From Burkholderia plantarii (GTDB lineage: Bacteria > Pseudomonadota > Gammaproteobacteria > Burkholderiales > Burkholderiaceae), in the NCBI RefSeq assembly GCF_001411805.1, contig NZ_CP007213.1:1-64000 (forward strand): a DNA stretch of 64,000 bases, read 5' to 3'. Below the pieces are notes generated by a model. It saw only the letters and a program-made list of their open reading frames with translations. It ran no database searches and was not told the DNA's origin. Of this stretch, positions 54,231-64,000 are shown one piece after another. The position numbers and the translations under genes are program-made. How positions within the stretch are numbered: position 1 is the stretch's first letter; each line of letters opens with the position of its first letter.

Positions 54231-55691
54231 ATGTCCGATGTCACCGAGTTTCCATTGCCCTCCGCCGCGCGAGGCCGGCGCGCGCCGACCCGCCGCGTGC
54301 CGCGGCGCCTGGCCGACGCGCTGCATGGCGGGTTCGCGCCGCGGCGCGCGCGCGCCGCTGACGAGGATCCGCCGCCGCGTCCGTCCGGCGATCCGTCGGG
54401 CAACGGCTCGACGCGCGCGAGCGGCGGAACGGACTCGCGGGACCCGGGCGAGCGTGACGCGGGCTCGACCGATGGTGGCGAACGCAACGATCGTCCGCGC
54501 GACGGCGAGCGCCGCGATGGCGGTGGCGACGGCGGCGACGGCAAGCGCGGTGACGAGGGCGGCGGGCACCACGGCGACGGTGACGGCGGCGATAACGGCG
54601 GCGATAACGGCGGCGGCGACGATCACGACGGCAAGCGCGACGACGGCAAGCGCAAGGGCTCGAACCGCAAGACGCTGATCATCCTCGCGATCGTGGTGGT
54701 GGTGCTGCTGATCGTGGCGCTGGTCTGGTGGCTGCTCACGCGCAACCAGGTCAGCACCGACGACGCCTACACCGACGGCAACGCGATCGCGATCGCGCCG
54801 CACGTATCGGGCTACGTGACGCGCCTGAACGTCGACGACAACACCTTCGTCCATCGCGGCGACCTGCTGGTGCAGATCGATCCGCGCGATTACCGCGCCC
54901 AGCTCGACGCGGCCGACGCGCAGCTCGGCCTCGCACAGGCGCAGCTCGACGCGGCGCGCGTGCAGCTCGACATCGCGCGCGTGCAATACCCGGCGCAGTA
55001 CGCGCAGGCCCGCGCGCAGATCGAATCGGCCGACGCGTCCTACAAGCAGGCGCTCGCCGCGCAGGAACGGCAGCACGCGGTGGACGCGCGCGCCACCTCG
55101 AAGCAGGCGATCGACGCGGCCGACGCGCAGCGCGCCAGCGCCGACGCGAACGTGGCGATGGCGCGTGCCCAGGCCCGCACGGCCGCGCTCGTGCCGCAGC
55201 AGATCCGCACCGTGGAGAGCACCATCGAGGAACGCCGCCAGCAGGTGCTGGCCGCGCGCGCGCAGCGCGAGACGGCCGAGTTGAACCTGTCGTACTGCGA
55301 GATCCGCGCGCCGTCCGACGGCTGGGTCACGCGCCGCAACGTGCAGCTCGGCTCGTTCCTGCAGACCGGCAGCTCGCTGTTCTCGATCGTCACGCCGCGC
55401 ATCTGGATCACCGCGAACTTCAAGGAGTCGCAGCTCGAGCGCATGCGCATCGGTGACCACGTCGACGTGTCGGTCGACGCCTATCCCGACCTCGCGCTGC
55501 ACGGCCACGTCGACAGCATCCAGCTCGGCAGCGGCTCGCGCTTCTCGGCGTTCCCGGCCGAGAACGCGACCGGCAACTTCGTGAAGATCGTGCAGCGGGT
55601 GCCGGTGAAGATCGTGCTCGACGGCCCGCTGCCGACCAACCCGCCGCTCGGCCTCGGCCTGTCCGCCGTGCCCACCGTCCACCTGCCGTGA
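54231..55691 (+). CDS. emrA: HlyD/EmrA-type membrane fusion protein with acidic-glycine cytosolic extension
   Basis: 486 residues from ATG 54231 (GGAG 9 bases upstream). The first 145 residues are cytosolic and unusual: Arg-rich, then a Gly/Asp-rich tract (about 93-143). One membrane helix at about 148-169 (LIILAIVVVVLLIVALVWWL). Then the EmrA periplasmic part: VSTDDAYTDGNAIAIAP, lipoyl-like halves, an alpha-helical hairpin (about 230-345) and WVTRRNVQLGSFLQTG. EmrA itself has only a short N-terminus. It links the inner-membrane EmrB-like pump to the outer-membrane factor encoded downstream. Confidence 0.9.
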   Translation: MSDVTEFPLPSAARGRRAPTRRVPRRLADALHGGFAPRRARAADEDPPPRPSGDPSGNGSTRASGGTDSRDPGERDAGSTDGGERNDRPRDGERRDGGGDGGDGKRGDEGGGHHGDGDGGDNGGDNGGGDDHDGKRDDGKRKGSNRKTLIILAIVVVVLLIVALVWWLLTRNQVSTDDAYTDGNAIAIAPHVSGYVTRLNVDDNTFVHRGDLLVQIDPRDYRAQLDAADAQLGLAQAQLDAARVQLDIARVQYPAQYAQARAQIESADASYKQALAAQERQHAVDARATSKQAIDAADAQRASADANVAMARAQARTAALVPQQIRTVESTIEERRQQVLAARAQRETAELNLSYCEIRAPSDGWVTRRNVQLGSFLQTGSSLFSIVTPRIWITANFKESQLERMRIGDHVDVSVDAYPDLALHGHVDSIQLGSGSRFSAFPAENATGNFVKIVQRVPVKIVLDGPLPTNPPLGLGLSAVPTVHLP

Positions 55692-55794
55692 TGCGCCGCC
55701 CCGCCATGGCCCATTTCGCGGCGCCGCCGCCTGGGAGCGAACCGATGCTCGTGCCGTTGCCGTTGTTTCCCGCGCCTCGCGCGGGCCGCCGCTC

Positions 55795-57405
55795 ATGAGC
55801 CGGGCCGCCGATGCATCGGCCGCCCGCGACGGCGGCGGGGGCGGCGAGCGCGCCTGGCGCCCGTCGGCGAACCCCTGGCTGATCGCCGTGGTGGTCACGC
55901 TCGCCGCGTTCATGGAAGTGCTCGACACCACCATCGTCAACGTCGCGCTGCCGCATATCGCCGGCACCATGTCGGCGAGCTACGACGAGGCCACCTGGAC
56001 GCTCACCTCGTATCTCGTCGCGAACGGCATCGTGCTGCCGATCTCGGGCTTCCTCGGCCGGCTGCTGGGCCGCAAGCGCTATTTCGTGATCTGCATCGCC
56101 GCGTTCACGGTCTGCTCGTTCCTGTGCGGGATCGCCACCAACCTCGGCCAGCTGATCGTGTTCCGGATCCTGCAGGGGCTGTTCGGCGGCGGCCTGCAGC
56201 CGAACCAGCAGTCGATCATCCTCGACACGTTCCCGCCCGAGCAGCGCAACCGCGCGTTCTCGATCTCGGCGATCGCGATCGTGGTGGCGCCGGTGCTGGG
56301 GCCGACGCTCGGCGGCTGGATCACCGACACGTTCTCGTGGCGCTGGGTGTTCCTGCTCAACGTGCCGGTGGGGATCCTCACGGTGCTGGCGGTGATGCAG
56401 CTGGTGGAGGACCCGCCGTGGCGGCGCGACGGCGAGCGCGGCATCCGCATCGACTACATCGGCATCGGCCTGATCGCGATCGGCCTTGGCTGCCTGCAGG
56501 TGATGCTCGACCGCGGCGAGGACGACGACTGGTTCGGCTCGAACTTCATCCGCCTGTTCGCCGTGCTGACGGTGCTCGGGCTGACGGGCGCGGTGCTCTG
56601 GCTGCGCTACGCGAAAAAGCCGGTGGTGGATCTGGCCTGCCTGCGCGACCGCAATTTCGCGCTCGGCTGCGTGACCATCGCCTGCTTCGCGGCGGTGCTG
56701 TACGGCAGTGCCGTGATCGTGCCGCAGCTCGCGCAGCAGCAGCTCGGCTATACCGCCACGCTGGCCGGGCTGGTGCTGTCGCCGGGCGCGATCCTGATCA
56801 CCATGGAGATCCCGATCGTGAGCCGCCTGATGCCGGTGGTGCAGACGCGCTATCTGGTCGGCGTGGGCTTCGTTTTGCTGACCTTCTCGCTCGTCTATTC
56901 GCGCACGCTGGTGCCCGACATCGACTACCGGCACCTGATGATGATCCGCTGCGCGCAGTCGCTCGCGATCGGCTTCCTGTTCGTGCCGATCACCACGCTC
57001 GCCTACCTGACCATCCCGCAACGGCTCAACGACGATGCCTCGGCGCTCTTCACGATGTTCCGCAACGTGGCCGGCTCGATCGGCATCTCGGTGTCCACGG
57101 CGCTGATCCGCGAGCGCACGCAGGCGCAGATGGCGCATCTGTCCGGCCACATGTCGCCGTTCTCGCAGAACTTCCAGGACACGCTGCAGCGCAACGCGCA
57201 GTCGATCACCGCGCTGTCGGGCGCACCGCCCGCGGCCGCGCTGCAGACCGCCAACGGCCGGCTCTACGAGACCTTCGTCTCGCAGGCCACGATCCTCGCC
57301 TATCTCGACGTGTTCGCGATCCTGGCGGTGTTCTGCGCGATCTGCATCCCGTTGACGTTCATGTTCTCGCCGGTGAAGGCGGCGCAGGGCGGAGGAGGAC
57401 ATTGA
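55795..57405 (+). CDS. emrB: DHA2 family MFS drug exporter (EmrB-type)
   Basis: 536 residues with 14 hydrophobic segments. FMEVLDTTIVNVALPHIAG (motif D1), ATWTLTSYLVANGIVLPISG and GRLLGRKRYFV (motif A), and the motif C region VLGPTLGGWI identify a proton-driven multidrug exporter. It lies between the fusion protein and the outer-membrane factor, so the three form one tripartite pump. Substrates unknown. Confidence 0.93.
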   Translation: MSRAADASAARDGGGGGERAWRPSANPWLIAVVVTLAAFMEVLDTTIVNVALPHIAGTMSASYDEATWTLTSYLVANGIVLPISGFLGRLLGRKRYFVICIAAFTVCSFLCGIATNLGQLIVFRILQGLFGGGLQPNQQSIILDTFPPEQRNRAFSISAIAIVVAPVLGPTLGGWITDTFSWRWVFLLNVPVGILTVLAVMQLVEDPPWRRDGERGIRIDYIGIGLIAIGLGCLQVMLDRGEDDDWFGSNFIRLFAVLTVLGLTGAVLWLRYAKKPVVDLACLRDRNFALGCVTIACFAAVLYGSAVIVPQLAQQQLGYTATLAGLVLSPGAILITMEIPIVSRLMPVVQTRYLVGVGFVLLTFSLVYSRTLVPDIDYRHLMMIRCAQSLAIGFLFVPITTLAYLTIPQRLNDDASALFTMFRNVAGSIGISVSTALIRERTQAQMAHLSGHMSPFSQNFQDTLQRNAQSITALSGAPPAAALQTANGRLYETFVSQATILAYLDVFAILAVFCAICIPLTFMFSPVKAAQGGGGH

Positions 57406-57406
57406 C

Positions 57407-59191
57407 ATGAAGCATCAGGCTCCGCGCCCCTTCCGGGCTTTCCGGGCTCCCCGGGTACCGACGCGCGCTCGCGCCTTCGCGTGGCCGGCCGCGCTGGCCG
57501 GCTGCCTCGCGCTGGCCGCCTGCACCGTCGGGCCGGATTTCAAGCCGCCGCGCGCGGACGCACCCGCGCAGTGGCACGACCTGCAAGGCGCGAGCGGCGC
57601 GGCCGCGGCGGGGCCGGCCTCCGCCGCCGCGCCGGTGGCCGGCGCCTCGCTGACCGACGCCGCCTCGGCGCCCGACGCCGGCGTGCATTCGAAGCCGGTG
57701 GTGGACGCCGACCCCGATCCGCGCTGGTGGCAGGCGTTCCACGATCCGCTGCTCGACCGGCTGGTCGCGCGCGCGGCGCACGACAACCTCGATCTGCAGA
57801 CGGCCGTGCTGCGCATCGCCGAGGCGCGCGAGCAGCTGCACCAGGCCGCGGCGCAAGGCCTGCCGAACGTGCGCGCCACCGCCAGCTACCAGCGCGAGCA
57901 GCTTGGCGTGAAGGGCATCCTCGAGGACGAGGGCGTCAACGACCAGATCAACCGGCTCGGCGCGCCGGGCTCGGCGCTCGCCAACGCGGTGCCGGGCGGC
58001 AGCACGGCGATCCAGCAGGGCGCGAGCAAGGCGCTCGATGCGATCTCGTCGCCGACCAATCTCTGGCAGGCCGGCTTCGACGCGTCGTGGGAACTCGACC
58101 TGTTCGGCCGCGTGCGGCGCTCGGTGGAGGCGGCCGGCGCCGAGACGGGCGCGGCCGTGGCGGGCCGCGACGACGCGCTGCTCTCGCTCGAGGCCGAGGT
58201 CGCGCAGACCTACCTGCAATATCGCGGCGCGCAGGCGCTGCGCGCGCTGGCGGTGGAACTGACGCAGTCGCAGGGCGAACTGGCCGACCTCACGCGCAAT
58301 CGCGCCGCGCACGGCCTGACGAGCCAGCTCGACGTGCGCAGTGCCGAGGCGCAGCTCGCCACGATTCGCGCGCAGCTGCCGCAATACGACCAGCAGATCG
58401 CCACGCTGCGCAACGGCCTCGCGTATCTGGTGGGCGGTGCGCCCGGCGCGCTCGACGCCGAACTCGACGCGCCCGGCGCGCTGCCGGCGCTGCCGCCGAC
58501 GGTGCCGGTGGGCCTGCCGTCCACGCTGGCACGGCGGCGGCCGGACGTGCGCCGCGCCGAACTCGAGCTGCACGCGGCCACCGCGCAGGTTGGCGTGGCG
58601 GTCGCGCAGTTCTATCCCGACGTGTCGCTGACCGGGCAGATCGGCCTGCGCTCGACGCACGTGCGCGAACTCGCGCAGTGGTCGCATCTGTTCTATTCGG
58701 CCGGCCCGGCGATCTCGCTGCCGATCTTCTCGGGCGGCGCGCTGGTGTCGAACCTGCGGCTCTCGAAGGTGCAGCAGCAGGAGGCCGCGCTGGCTTATCG
58801 CGGCGCCGTGCTGGTGGCGCTGCGCGACGTCGACAACGCGCTCGCCGTCTACCGCACCGACCAGACGCGCCATGCCGAACTCGACGACGCCGTGCGGGCC
58901 GAACGCGGCGCGCTCGATCTCGCGCGCGACAGCTATCGCAAGGGCATCGTGCCGTTCCTCGACGTGCTCGACGCCGAGCGGCAGTGGTCGCAGGCGCGGC
59001 AGCAGGCGGTGCAGGGCGAGCTGCAGGCCACCACCGACCTGGTCGCGCTGTACAAGGCGCTCGGCGGCGGCTGGGATCCGGACGCGGCGCCGGCCGCGAA
59101 CGGCGCCGCCGATGACGGCGCCTCGGCTTCGCGCGGCGCGGACGACGCGGGCCGGGCGGACGGCGCCGCCGAGGTGGCGAACGCGCGCTGA
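57407..59191 (+). CDS. Outer membrane factor lipoprotein (OprM/NodT family)
   Basis: 594 residues. Signal peptide with lipobox LAAC (Cys39) followed by TVGPDFKPP, the standard start of NodT-type factors. Two repeats of the OEP helical-barrel domain follow, each with its characteristic tail (TSQLDVRSAEAQL; RKGIVPFLDVLDAERQWSQA). It is somewhat longer than OprM because of an Ala-rich N-terminal stretch and C-terminal tail. The ATG lies one base after the emrB stop, with GGAGGAGG inside the emrB end. Confidence 0.92.
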   Translation: MKHQAPRPFRAFRAPRVPTRARAFAWPAALAGCLALAACTVGPDFKPPRADAPAQWHDLQGASGAAAAGPASAAAPVAGASLTDAASAPDAGVHSKPVVDADPDPRWWQAFHDPLLDRLVARAAHDNLDLQTAVLRIAEAREQLHQAAAQGLPNVRATASYQREQLGVKGILEDEGVNDQINRLGAPGSALANAVPGGSTAIQQGASKALDAISSPTNLWQAGFDASWELDLFGRVRRSVEAAGAETGAAVAGRDDALLSLEAEVAQTYLQYRGAQALRALAVELTQSQGELADLTRNRAAHGLTSQLDVRSAEAQLATIRAQLPQYDQQIATLRNGLAYLVGGAPGALDAELDAPGALPALPPTVPVGLPSTLARRRPDVRRAELELHAATAQVGVAVAQFYPDVSLTGQIGLRSTHVRELAQWSHLFYSAGPAISLPIFSGGALVSNLRLSKVQQQEAALAYRGAVLVALRDVDNALAVYRTDQTRHAELDDAVRAERGALDLARDSYRKGIVPFLDVLDAERQWSQARQQAVQGELQATTDLVALYKALGGGWDPDAAPAANGAADDGASASRGADDAGRADGAAEVANAR

Positions 59192-59275
59192 GTCGCGTGC
59201 GGTTTCATCACGGCCGCGCGATCGATCCGTTCGGCTGATCGGTGGTTGATCCGCGCGGTTGATCACGGGGGTGTC

Positions 59276-59452
59276 GGCCCGGACCGCGCGCCGCGCCTGC
59301 CGCGTCTCGCGAACCGCGCGGCGGCCCGTCCGGCTCCCGCTCCTCGACGCGAACCGGCTGGCGCTCGTGCCCGCGATGGGTCCTGTGCGGTCGATCGCGG
59401 CAGGGCCGGCCCGGTCCGCGCGCCGCGCCTGCCGCGTCTTGCAAACCGCGCG
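59276..59452 (+). repeat. 45-bp direct repeat downstream of the efflux operon
   Basis: The segments 59276-59320 and 59408-59452 are identical except for three bases, 132 bp apart, in the 297-base gap between the convergent outer-membrane factor and CDF genes. Short GGTTGAT repeats lie just before. No function is apparent. Confidence 0.6.
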
Positions 59453-59488
59453 CGGGCGCCTCGCCTGACCTGATTCACGCCCGCCGGC

Positions 59489-60409
59489 TCATACCGGATT
59501 GCGCCCGTGCTCGCGCAGCTCCGGTTCGAAGAAGATCCACCGCGCGCGTGGAAACGCCTCCTGCAACGCGAGTTCGATCGCGTTGATGGTGCGCACCAGC
59601 GCATCGGCGCTCGGATGCGGGCGCAGTTCGGCCTGGATCGCGACCACGTGTTCGTCGGACCAGCGCAGCACCACCAGCGAGATCACGCGCACGATCTCGG
59701 GCCGCGCGCGCAGCCACGCGTCCATGTCGCGGCGCACCGTTTCGTGCGCCGATTCGCCGACGATCAGCGACTTGATCTTGCCCATCGCGAACGCCGCGCT
59801 CGCCATCAGGATCAGGCCCACCGCGATCCCGCCGAGCGCGTCGAACACCGGATTGCCGGTGGCGAGCGCGAGCCCCACGGCGGCCAGCGAGACGAGGATG
59901 CCGCCGAGCGCGGCGGTGTCCTCGATCACGGCGAGCAGCAGCGCGGGCTGGCCGGTCTCGCGCATCCAGCGCAGCAGCGCGAGCGGCCGGCCGCGCCGCT
60001 CGATGGTGTCGATCGAGGCCTTCAGCGCGAACGTCTCGATCACGCCCGACACCAGCAGCACCGCGATCACCACGCCGCCGTGCCCGACCGGCGCGTGCTG
60101 CACGAGCCGCAGCACGCCGACGGCCGACGAGACCAGCCCGCCGACGATGAAGATCTGCGTGGCCACCAGCATCGCGTAGAAATAGGTGACGCGGCCGAAG
60201 CCGAGCGGATGCGCGGCGTCGGCGCGCGCGGCGGCCGCGCGGCCGCCCGCCAGCAGCAGCACCTGGTTCAGACAGTCGGCGCTCGAATGGATCGCCTCGG
60301 CGAACGCCGAGCCGGAGTTCGTGTAGGCGGCCGCCGCGTACTTGCAGGCGGCCACGGCCAGGTTCGAGGCGAGCGCGTAGTAGACGGCGCGCGGCACCGT
60401 GGCGGACAT
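59489..60409 (-). CDS. Cation diffusion facilitator (CDF) transporter
   Basis: 306 residues, six hydrophobic helices. Metal-site motif HSSADCLNQ in helix 2 (about 41-49), AHPLGFGRVTYFYAM (family signature) and a second IEDTAALGG in helix 5 (about 161-169). C-terminal cytosolic domain present (WSDEHVVAIQAELRPHP). It exports divalent metal by proton antiport; metal not deducible. It lies 6 bases after the mgtC-like gene, its GGGAG ribosome site overlapping that gene's stop. Confidence 0.9.
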   Translation of the reverse strand: MSATVPRAVYYALASNLAVAACKYAAAAYTNSGSAFAEAIHSSADCLNQVLLLAGGRAAAARADAAHPLGFGRVTYFYAMLVATQIFIVGGLVSSAVGVLRLVQHAPVGHGGVVIAVLLVSGVIETFALKASIDTIERRGRPLALLRWMRETGQPALLLAVIEDTAALGGILVSLAAVGLALATGNPVFDALGGIAVGLILMASAAFAMGKIKSLIVGESAHETVRRDMDAWLRARPEIVRVISLVVLRWSDEHVVAIQAELRPHPSADALVRTINAIELALQEAFPRARWIFFEPELREHGRNPV

Positions 60410-60415
60410 CGGCGG

Positions 60416-61132
60416 CTACTCCCGCAGCGACCAGCTCACGCCGCCGCCGCCGTGGCTCACCAGCGCGGCGATCGCCTGCTCGACCGGATCGTCGCGCCGC
60501 GGCGCGTGCCATTTCAGTTCGTACTGGCGGCGGATCGCGCCGCTCTCGGGCAGCGCCTGCATGCCCGTCAGGGATACGCGGCAGTGCAGCGCGTCGAGTC
60601 GCGCGAGGGTGTCGGCGAGGCCGGGCGAGGGCGCGCCGCCGGCGTGCTGCATCACGCAGAGCCGGGCGCGACGCCGTTGCGGCAGGCGCCGCTCGAGCGG
60701 CTTGAGGCCGGACAGGATCGCCACGCCGAGCACGGTCGCCATCACCGCCAGCAGCAGCTGGCCGCCGCCCGCGCAGAGCCCGATCACGGTCACGAACCAG
60801 AGCGTCGCGGCCGTGGTCAGGCCGCGCACCAGCCCGTCCTTGCGCAGGATCGCACCGGCGCCGATGAAGCCGACGCCGGACAGGATGCCGAGCGGCAGCC
60901 GCATCAGGTCGAGTGTCGCGAACGACTGCGGGCCCTTGCCGGCCTGCGGCAGCAGCACGTTCACCTGCAACATCGCGAGGCAGGCCGCCAGGCCCACCAG
61001 CATCGTCGTGCGCAGGCCGGCCGACTTGCCCGAGCCGCCGCGATCGAAGCCGATGATCGCGCTGGCGACGAGACAGGTGGCGAGGCGCAGTGCGAGGTCG
61101 GCGTGGTCGAGGACGAGCGGCATGGTCGGCAT
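60416..61132 (-). CDS. MgtC/SapB family membrane protein
   Basis: 238 residues from ATG 61132. Several helices with MgtC-family core motifs: FDRGGSGKSAGLRTTMLVG (about 29-47) and LSGVGFIGAGAILRKDG (about 86-102), then a soluble C-terminal domain of about 90 residues. Such proteins affect Mg2+ homeostasis, membrane potential or ATP synthase. Co-transcribed with the CDF gene downstream, which suggests a divalent-metal stress unit. Confidence 0.9.
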   Translation of the reverse strand: MPTMPLVLDHADLALRLATCLVASAIIGFDRGGSGKSAGLRTTMLVGLAACLAMLQVNVLLPQAGKGPQSFATLDLMRLPLGILSGVGFIGAGAILRKDGLVRGLTTAATLWFVTVIGLCAGGGQLLLAVMATVLGVAILSGLKPLERRLPQRRRARLCVMQHAGGAPSPGLADTLARLDALHCRVSLTGMQALPESGAIRRQYELKWHAPRRDDPVEQAIAALVSHGGGGVSWSLRE

Positions 61133-61881
61133 CGGATCGAGCGGGCGGGGACGGTGGTGATGGCACTGGCGCAGCAAGCCGCGTGCCCGTCCGGGCGGAT
61201 TGGCGGAGCGATTCGCCGTGCTCGGGACGCGCGTTCCAAGCCGGACCGTCATCGCACGGACCGCACCGGCGAACCGCCGCCGGCGTGCGTGCGCGTGCGT
61301 GCGGCGGGCTCCGAGGCCGGCATCGACGGCCTGGCGCTTGTACGTTCCCGGTGGAATTCGCCGGCCGCGTCGCTCACCGCACCGGGCGCGCCGGCGGAAG
61401 GGTCGTTGCCCGATATTCCTTTGAGCCCGTAGGCTCTCGAGCCGCGCGCGGGCGCGGCGCGAACCGAAACGCAGGCAAGCGACGAAATCCCGACACCAGC
61501 AGGGGCCGGCCACCACGCGCGACGCGCGTGAGCGACGCGGTGCACCGTCACCACGACCGGCATCCTCCGATCCGCGCGATCCGGTGGCCTGCCCCGACTG
61601 GTGGAGCGAGCCCGGTGCCTTGCCGGCCGGCGCGTCCGAGGTGCGGCATGTGCCGGAAGCCTATCGGGAGCGGGGCATGATGCGGCGTGCCGCCGAATGT
61701 CGAGGCGGTCCGGCGCCGCAGGAGGATGCCGGCACGCGGCGCCAAGACGCGATCGCCAGGCCATGATCATGTGCCGGCGCCCACGCAAAAAGCGGGCGCC
61801 GTTGCCGACGCCCGTCCAGGACCTCACGGCCATCCGGGATGCGAGGCGGCGGCGCGCAGCCGCCAAGGGGGAGGGATCGTT
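61133..61881. other. Intergenic region upstream of the mgtC-like gene
   Basis: About 750 bases without a gene I can support. Open frames are present on both strands but show arginine/alanine-rich translations without motifs. I see no recognisable magnesium-sensor leader. The PRC-gene terminator (61787-61813) is its one clear element. Confidence 0.4.
61787..61813 (-). terminator. Rho-independent terminator of the CBS/PRC operon
   Basis: Read on the minus strand: GGGCGTC (61813-61807), loop GGCAAC, GGCGCCC (61800-61794), then GCTTTTT. It lies 68 bases after the PRC-barrel gene stop. Confidence 0.7.
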
Positions 61882-62334
61882 TCAGACCGGTCCGCGCGGG
61901 CGCACCGGCGAGCGCAGCCCGAGTTCCTCGGCGAGGCTGTACTCGCGCGGTGCATCCTCGGTGTCGTAGTGCCGGATCACGGCGCTTTCCCAGGCCGGAT
62001 CGGTCGCCACGCGCCAGGTATCGAGGTCGATCGCGGGCGCGCCGCGCACGGTGGCCGCCGACAGGGCGATGCGCAGCCCGGTGCCGTCGGCGTCGAGCGC
62101 CACGTAGTGCCAGGGCACCGCGGTCAGCAGGCGCGCGTGGGTGCGCTCGTCGAGCGCGAGCAGCGCGTAGGCGACGCGCCCGGCGCGCAGGTCGAGCATC
62201 ACTTCGCTCACGTAGCCGAGCGTGTAGCCGTCGGTGGCACGCGCGAGCGCGCCGTCGAACATGCGGGCCGGCACCAGCGCGCGGCCGGTGTGGCGGGCGG
62301 GGCCGGCGGCGGCACCGGCTGAGGTCGATTGCAT
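61882..62334 (-). CDS. PRC-barrel domain protein
   Basis: 150 residues from ATG 62334 with AAGGAG upstream. PRC-barrel at about 23-95 (GYVSEVMLDLRAGRVAYALL, then VPWHYVALD). These small domains bind proteins or RNA and occur in stress genes of Burkholderia beside CBS-domain genes. 52 bases separate it from the CBS gene upstream; both probably depend on the sigma54 promoter at 62852-62868. Confidence 0.85.
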   Translation of the reverse strand: MQSTSAGAAAGPARHTGRALVPARMFDGALARATDGYTLGYVSEVMLDLRAGRVAYALLALDERTHARLLTAVPWHYVALDADGTGLRIALSAATVRGAPAIDLDTWRVATDPAWESAVIRHYDTEDAPREYSLAEELGLRSPVRPRGPV

Positions 62335-62386
62335 CGTGAACTCCTTGGGAATCGTGTTGATGCGCGAGGCGGCGCGACGCCGGCGC

Positions 62387-62812
62387 TCAGCGCGGCTGCG
62401 ACAGGCAGTCGAGCGTCTCGCCGATCGCGTCGCGCTCGGCCACGCCGCCACGCGTCGCGAAGTCGCCGAGCGAGACCCTCTCCACCAGCCGCCGGTCGCG
62501 CGACATCACCGGGATCCGGCGCACCTGCGTGCTGGCCATCTTGCGGCGCACCGCGTCGGCGTCGTCATCCTCGCCGCACCATTCGATCGGCACCGAGGCG
62601 ACCTCGCGCACCGGGGTGCCGCCGTCCTTGCCCGCGGCCAGCGCGCGCGTGACGATATCGCGATCGGTCACCATGCCGACCACGCGCGTGCCGTCGCACA
62701 CGGGCAGCGCGCCCACGTCGTGGCGCGCCATCCATCGCGCCGCATGATGAATCGAGTCGCCCGGCGCGACATGCACGACGTCGCGCGACATGATCTGGCG
62801 AATCCGTTGCAT
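62387..62812 (-). CDS. CBS-domain pair protein
   Basis: 141 residues with two CBS motifs: IMSRDVVHVAPGDSIHHAA with VVGMVTDRDIV, and the second around 70-120 (DADAVRRKMASTQVRRIPVM, then ERVSLGDFA). CBS pairs bind adenosine nucleotides (AMP, ATP, SAM) and act as energy sensors. It is preceded by a near-ideal sigma54 promoter and followed by the PRC-barrel gene. Confidence 0.9.
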   Translation of the reverse strand: MQRIRQIMSRDVVHVAPGDSIHHAARWMARHDVGALPVCDGTRVVGMVTDRDIVTRALAAGKDGGTPVREVASVPIEWCGEDDDADAVRRKMASTQVRRIPVMSRDRRLVERVSLGDFATRGGVAERDAIGETLDCLSQPR

Positions 62813-62851
62813 CGTGTGTCTCCGTCATGAAGAGGATCGATGGGGGGATTG

Positions 62852-62868
62852 ACGCAACGCGCGTGCCA
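62852..62868 (-). promoter_or_regulatory. Sigma54 (-24/-12) promoter of the CBS/PRC operon
   Basis: On the minus strand TGGCAC (62868-62863), 5 bases, TTGC (62857-62854), matching TGGCACG-N4-TTGC. It lies about 40 bases before the CBS gene start, and the next gene upstream encodes a sigma54 activator. Confidence 0.8.
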
Positions 62869-62981
62869 CGCCCGCCCTCGCGGCCACGCGAGCGTCGGCA
62901 TGGCGGCCGGCGGGCCGGTCGCGGCGCGGCGGGTGCCGCGATTTACAAGGCATGGAAAGCGTTACCGGCGCGCCGGGCCGG

Positions 62982-63953
<972 letters not shown>

Positions 63954-64000
63954 GAACAACCAAAAACGCGCATTGAGGGGTCGGACACATGTATGACGCT

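Noticed and set aside
61133..61881. Mg2+-sensing leader or riboswitch upstream of the mgtC-like gene
   Set aside because: No M-box-like conserved core or attenuator pair could be recognised in the gap.

Overview
The window looks like the origin-proximal part of the second chromosome (or a very large secondary replicon) of a high-GC Burkholderia. A parA-parS-parB partition locus, a Rep_3-like replication initiator, a long non-coding origin carrying about 20 copies of a 20-bp iteron, a KfrA-like DNA-binding protein and a tyrosine-recombinase-fold protein lie together in the first 9 kb. The chromosome-2 type parS palindrome, the neighbouring kbl-tdh pair and typical Burkholderia metabolic operons support this. 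A hrpII-type promoter box in front of a proline-rich effector-like gene hints at the plant-associated clade (gladioli/glumae/plantarii); that last point is inference.

Layout: 1-9 kb replication and segregation; 9.2-15.3 kb threonine catabolism (XRE-cupin regulator, kbl, tdh), GNAT, YceI lipoprotein/TetR pair, NTF2-like protein; 15.4-17.6 kb tartrate/D-malate dehydrogenase with a divergent LysR regulator; 18-23 kb glucarate catabolism (GntR regulator, transporter, gudD, kdgD); 23-26.4 kb acetoacetate/3-hydroxybutyrate operon (adc, bdhA, patatin); 26.8-29.7 kb PAP2 phosphatase, siderophore-interacting reductase and a His-rich PadR regulator. From about 29.8 to 42 kb base composition shifts towards A/T and there is an accessory island. 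Its core is a tight four-gene operon: ClpB-like unfoldase, radical SAM protein, a 2111-residue zinc-ribbon/pseudokinase/UPF1-like helicase/nuclease fusion, and a charged helical protein. I read it as a candidate conflict (defence) system whose exact composition I do not recognise. After it come an AspT-type antiporter, a gst/flavo-iron-sulfur hybrid/LysR operon, an NCS2 permease, the effector candidate, a pyruvate-oxidase-like enzyme, an EmrAB-OMF efflux operon, mgtC plus a CDF exporter, and a sigma54-controlled CBS/PRC-barrel pair beside its probable sigma54 activator.

The most unusual points are: (1) iteron copies that continue outside the origin in intergenic gaps as far as 26.7 kb, mostly in reversed orientation; (2) five iterons phased at exactly 22 bp next to an A/T-rich element; (3) the four-gene island operon with its pseudokinase-helicase-nuclease fusion; (4) a predicted HrpB-controlled effector with two PPxY motifs; (5) an integrase-fold protein lacking its catalytic tyrosine; (6) a small unknown gene under a near-consensus LexA box. 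All functional statements rest on reading motifs by eye; no database search was run.
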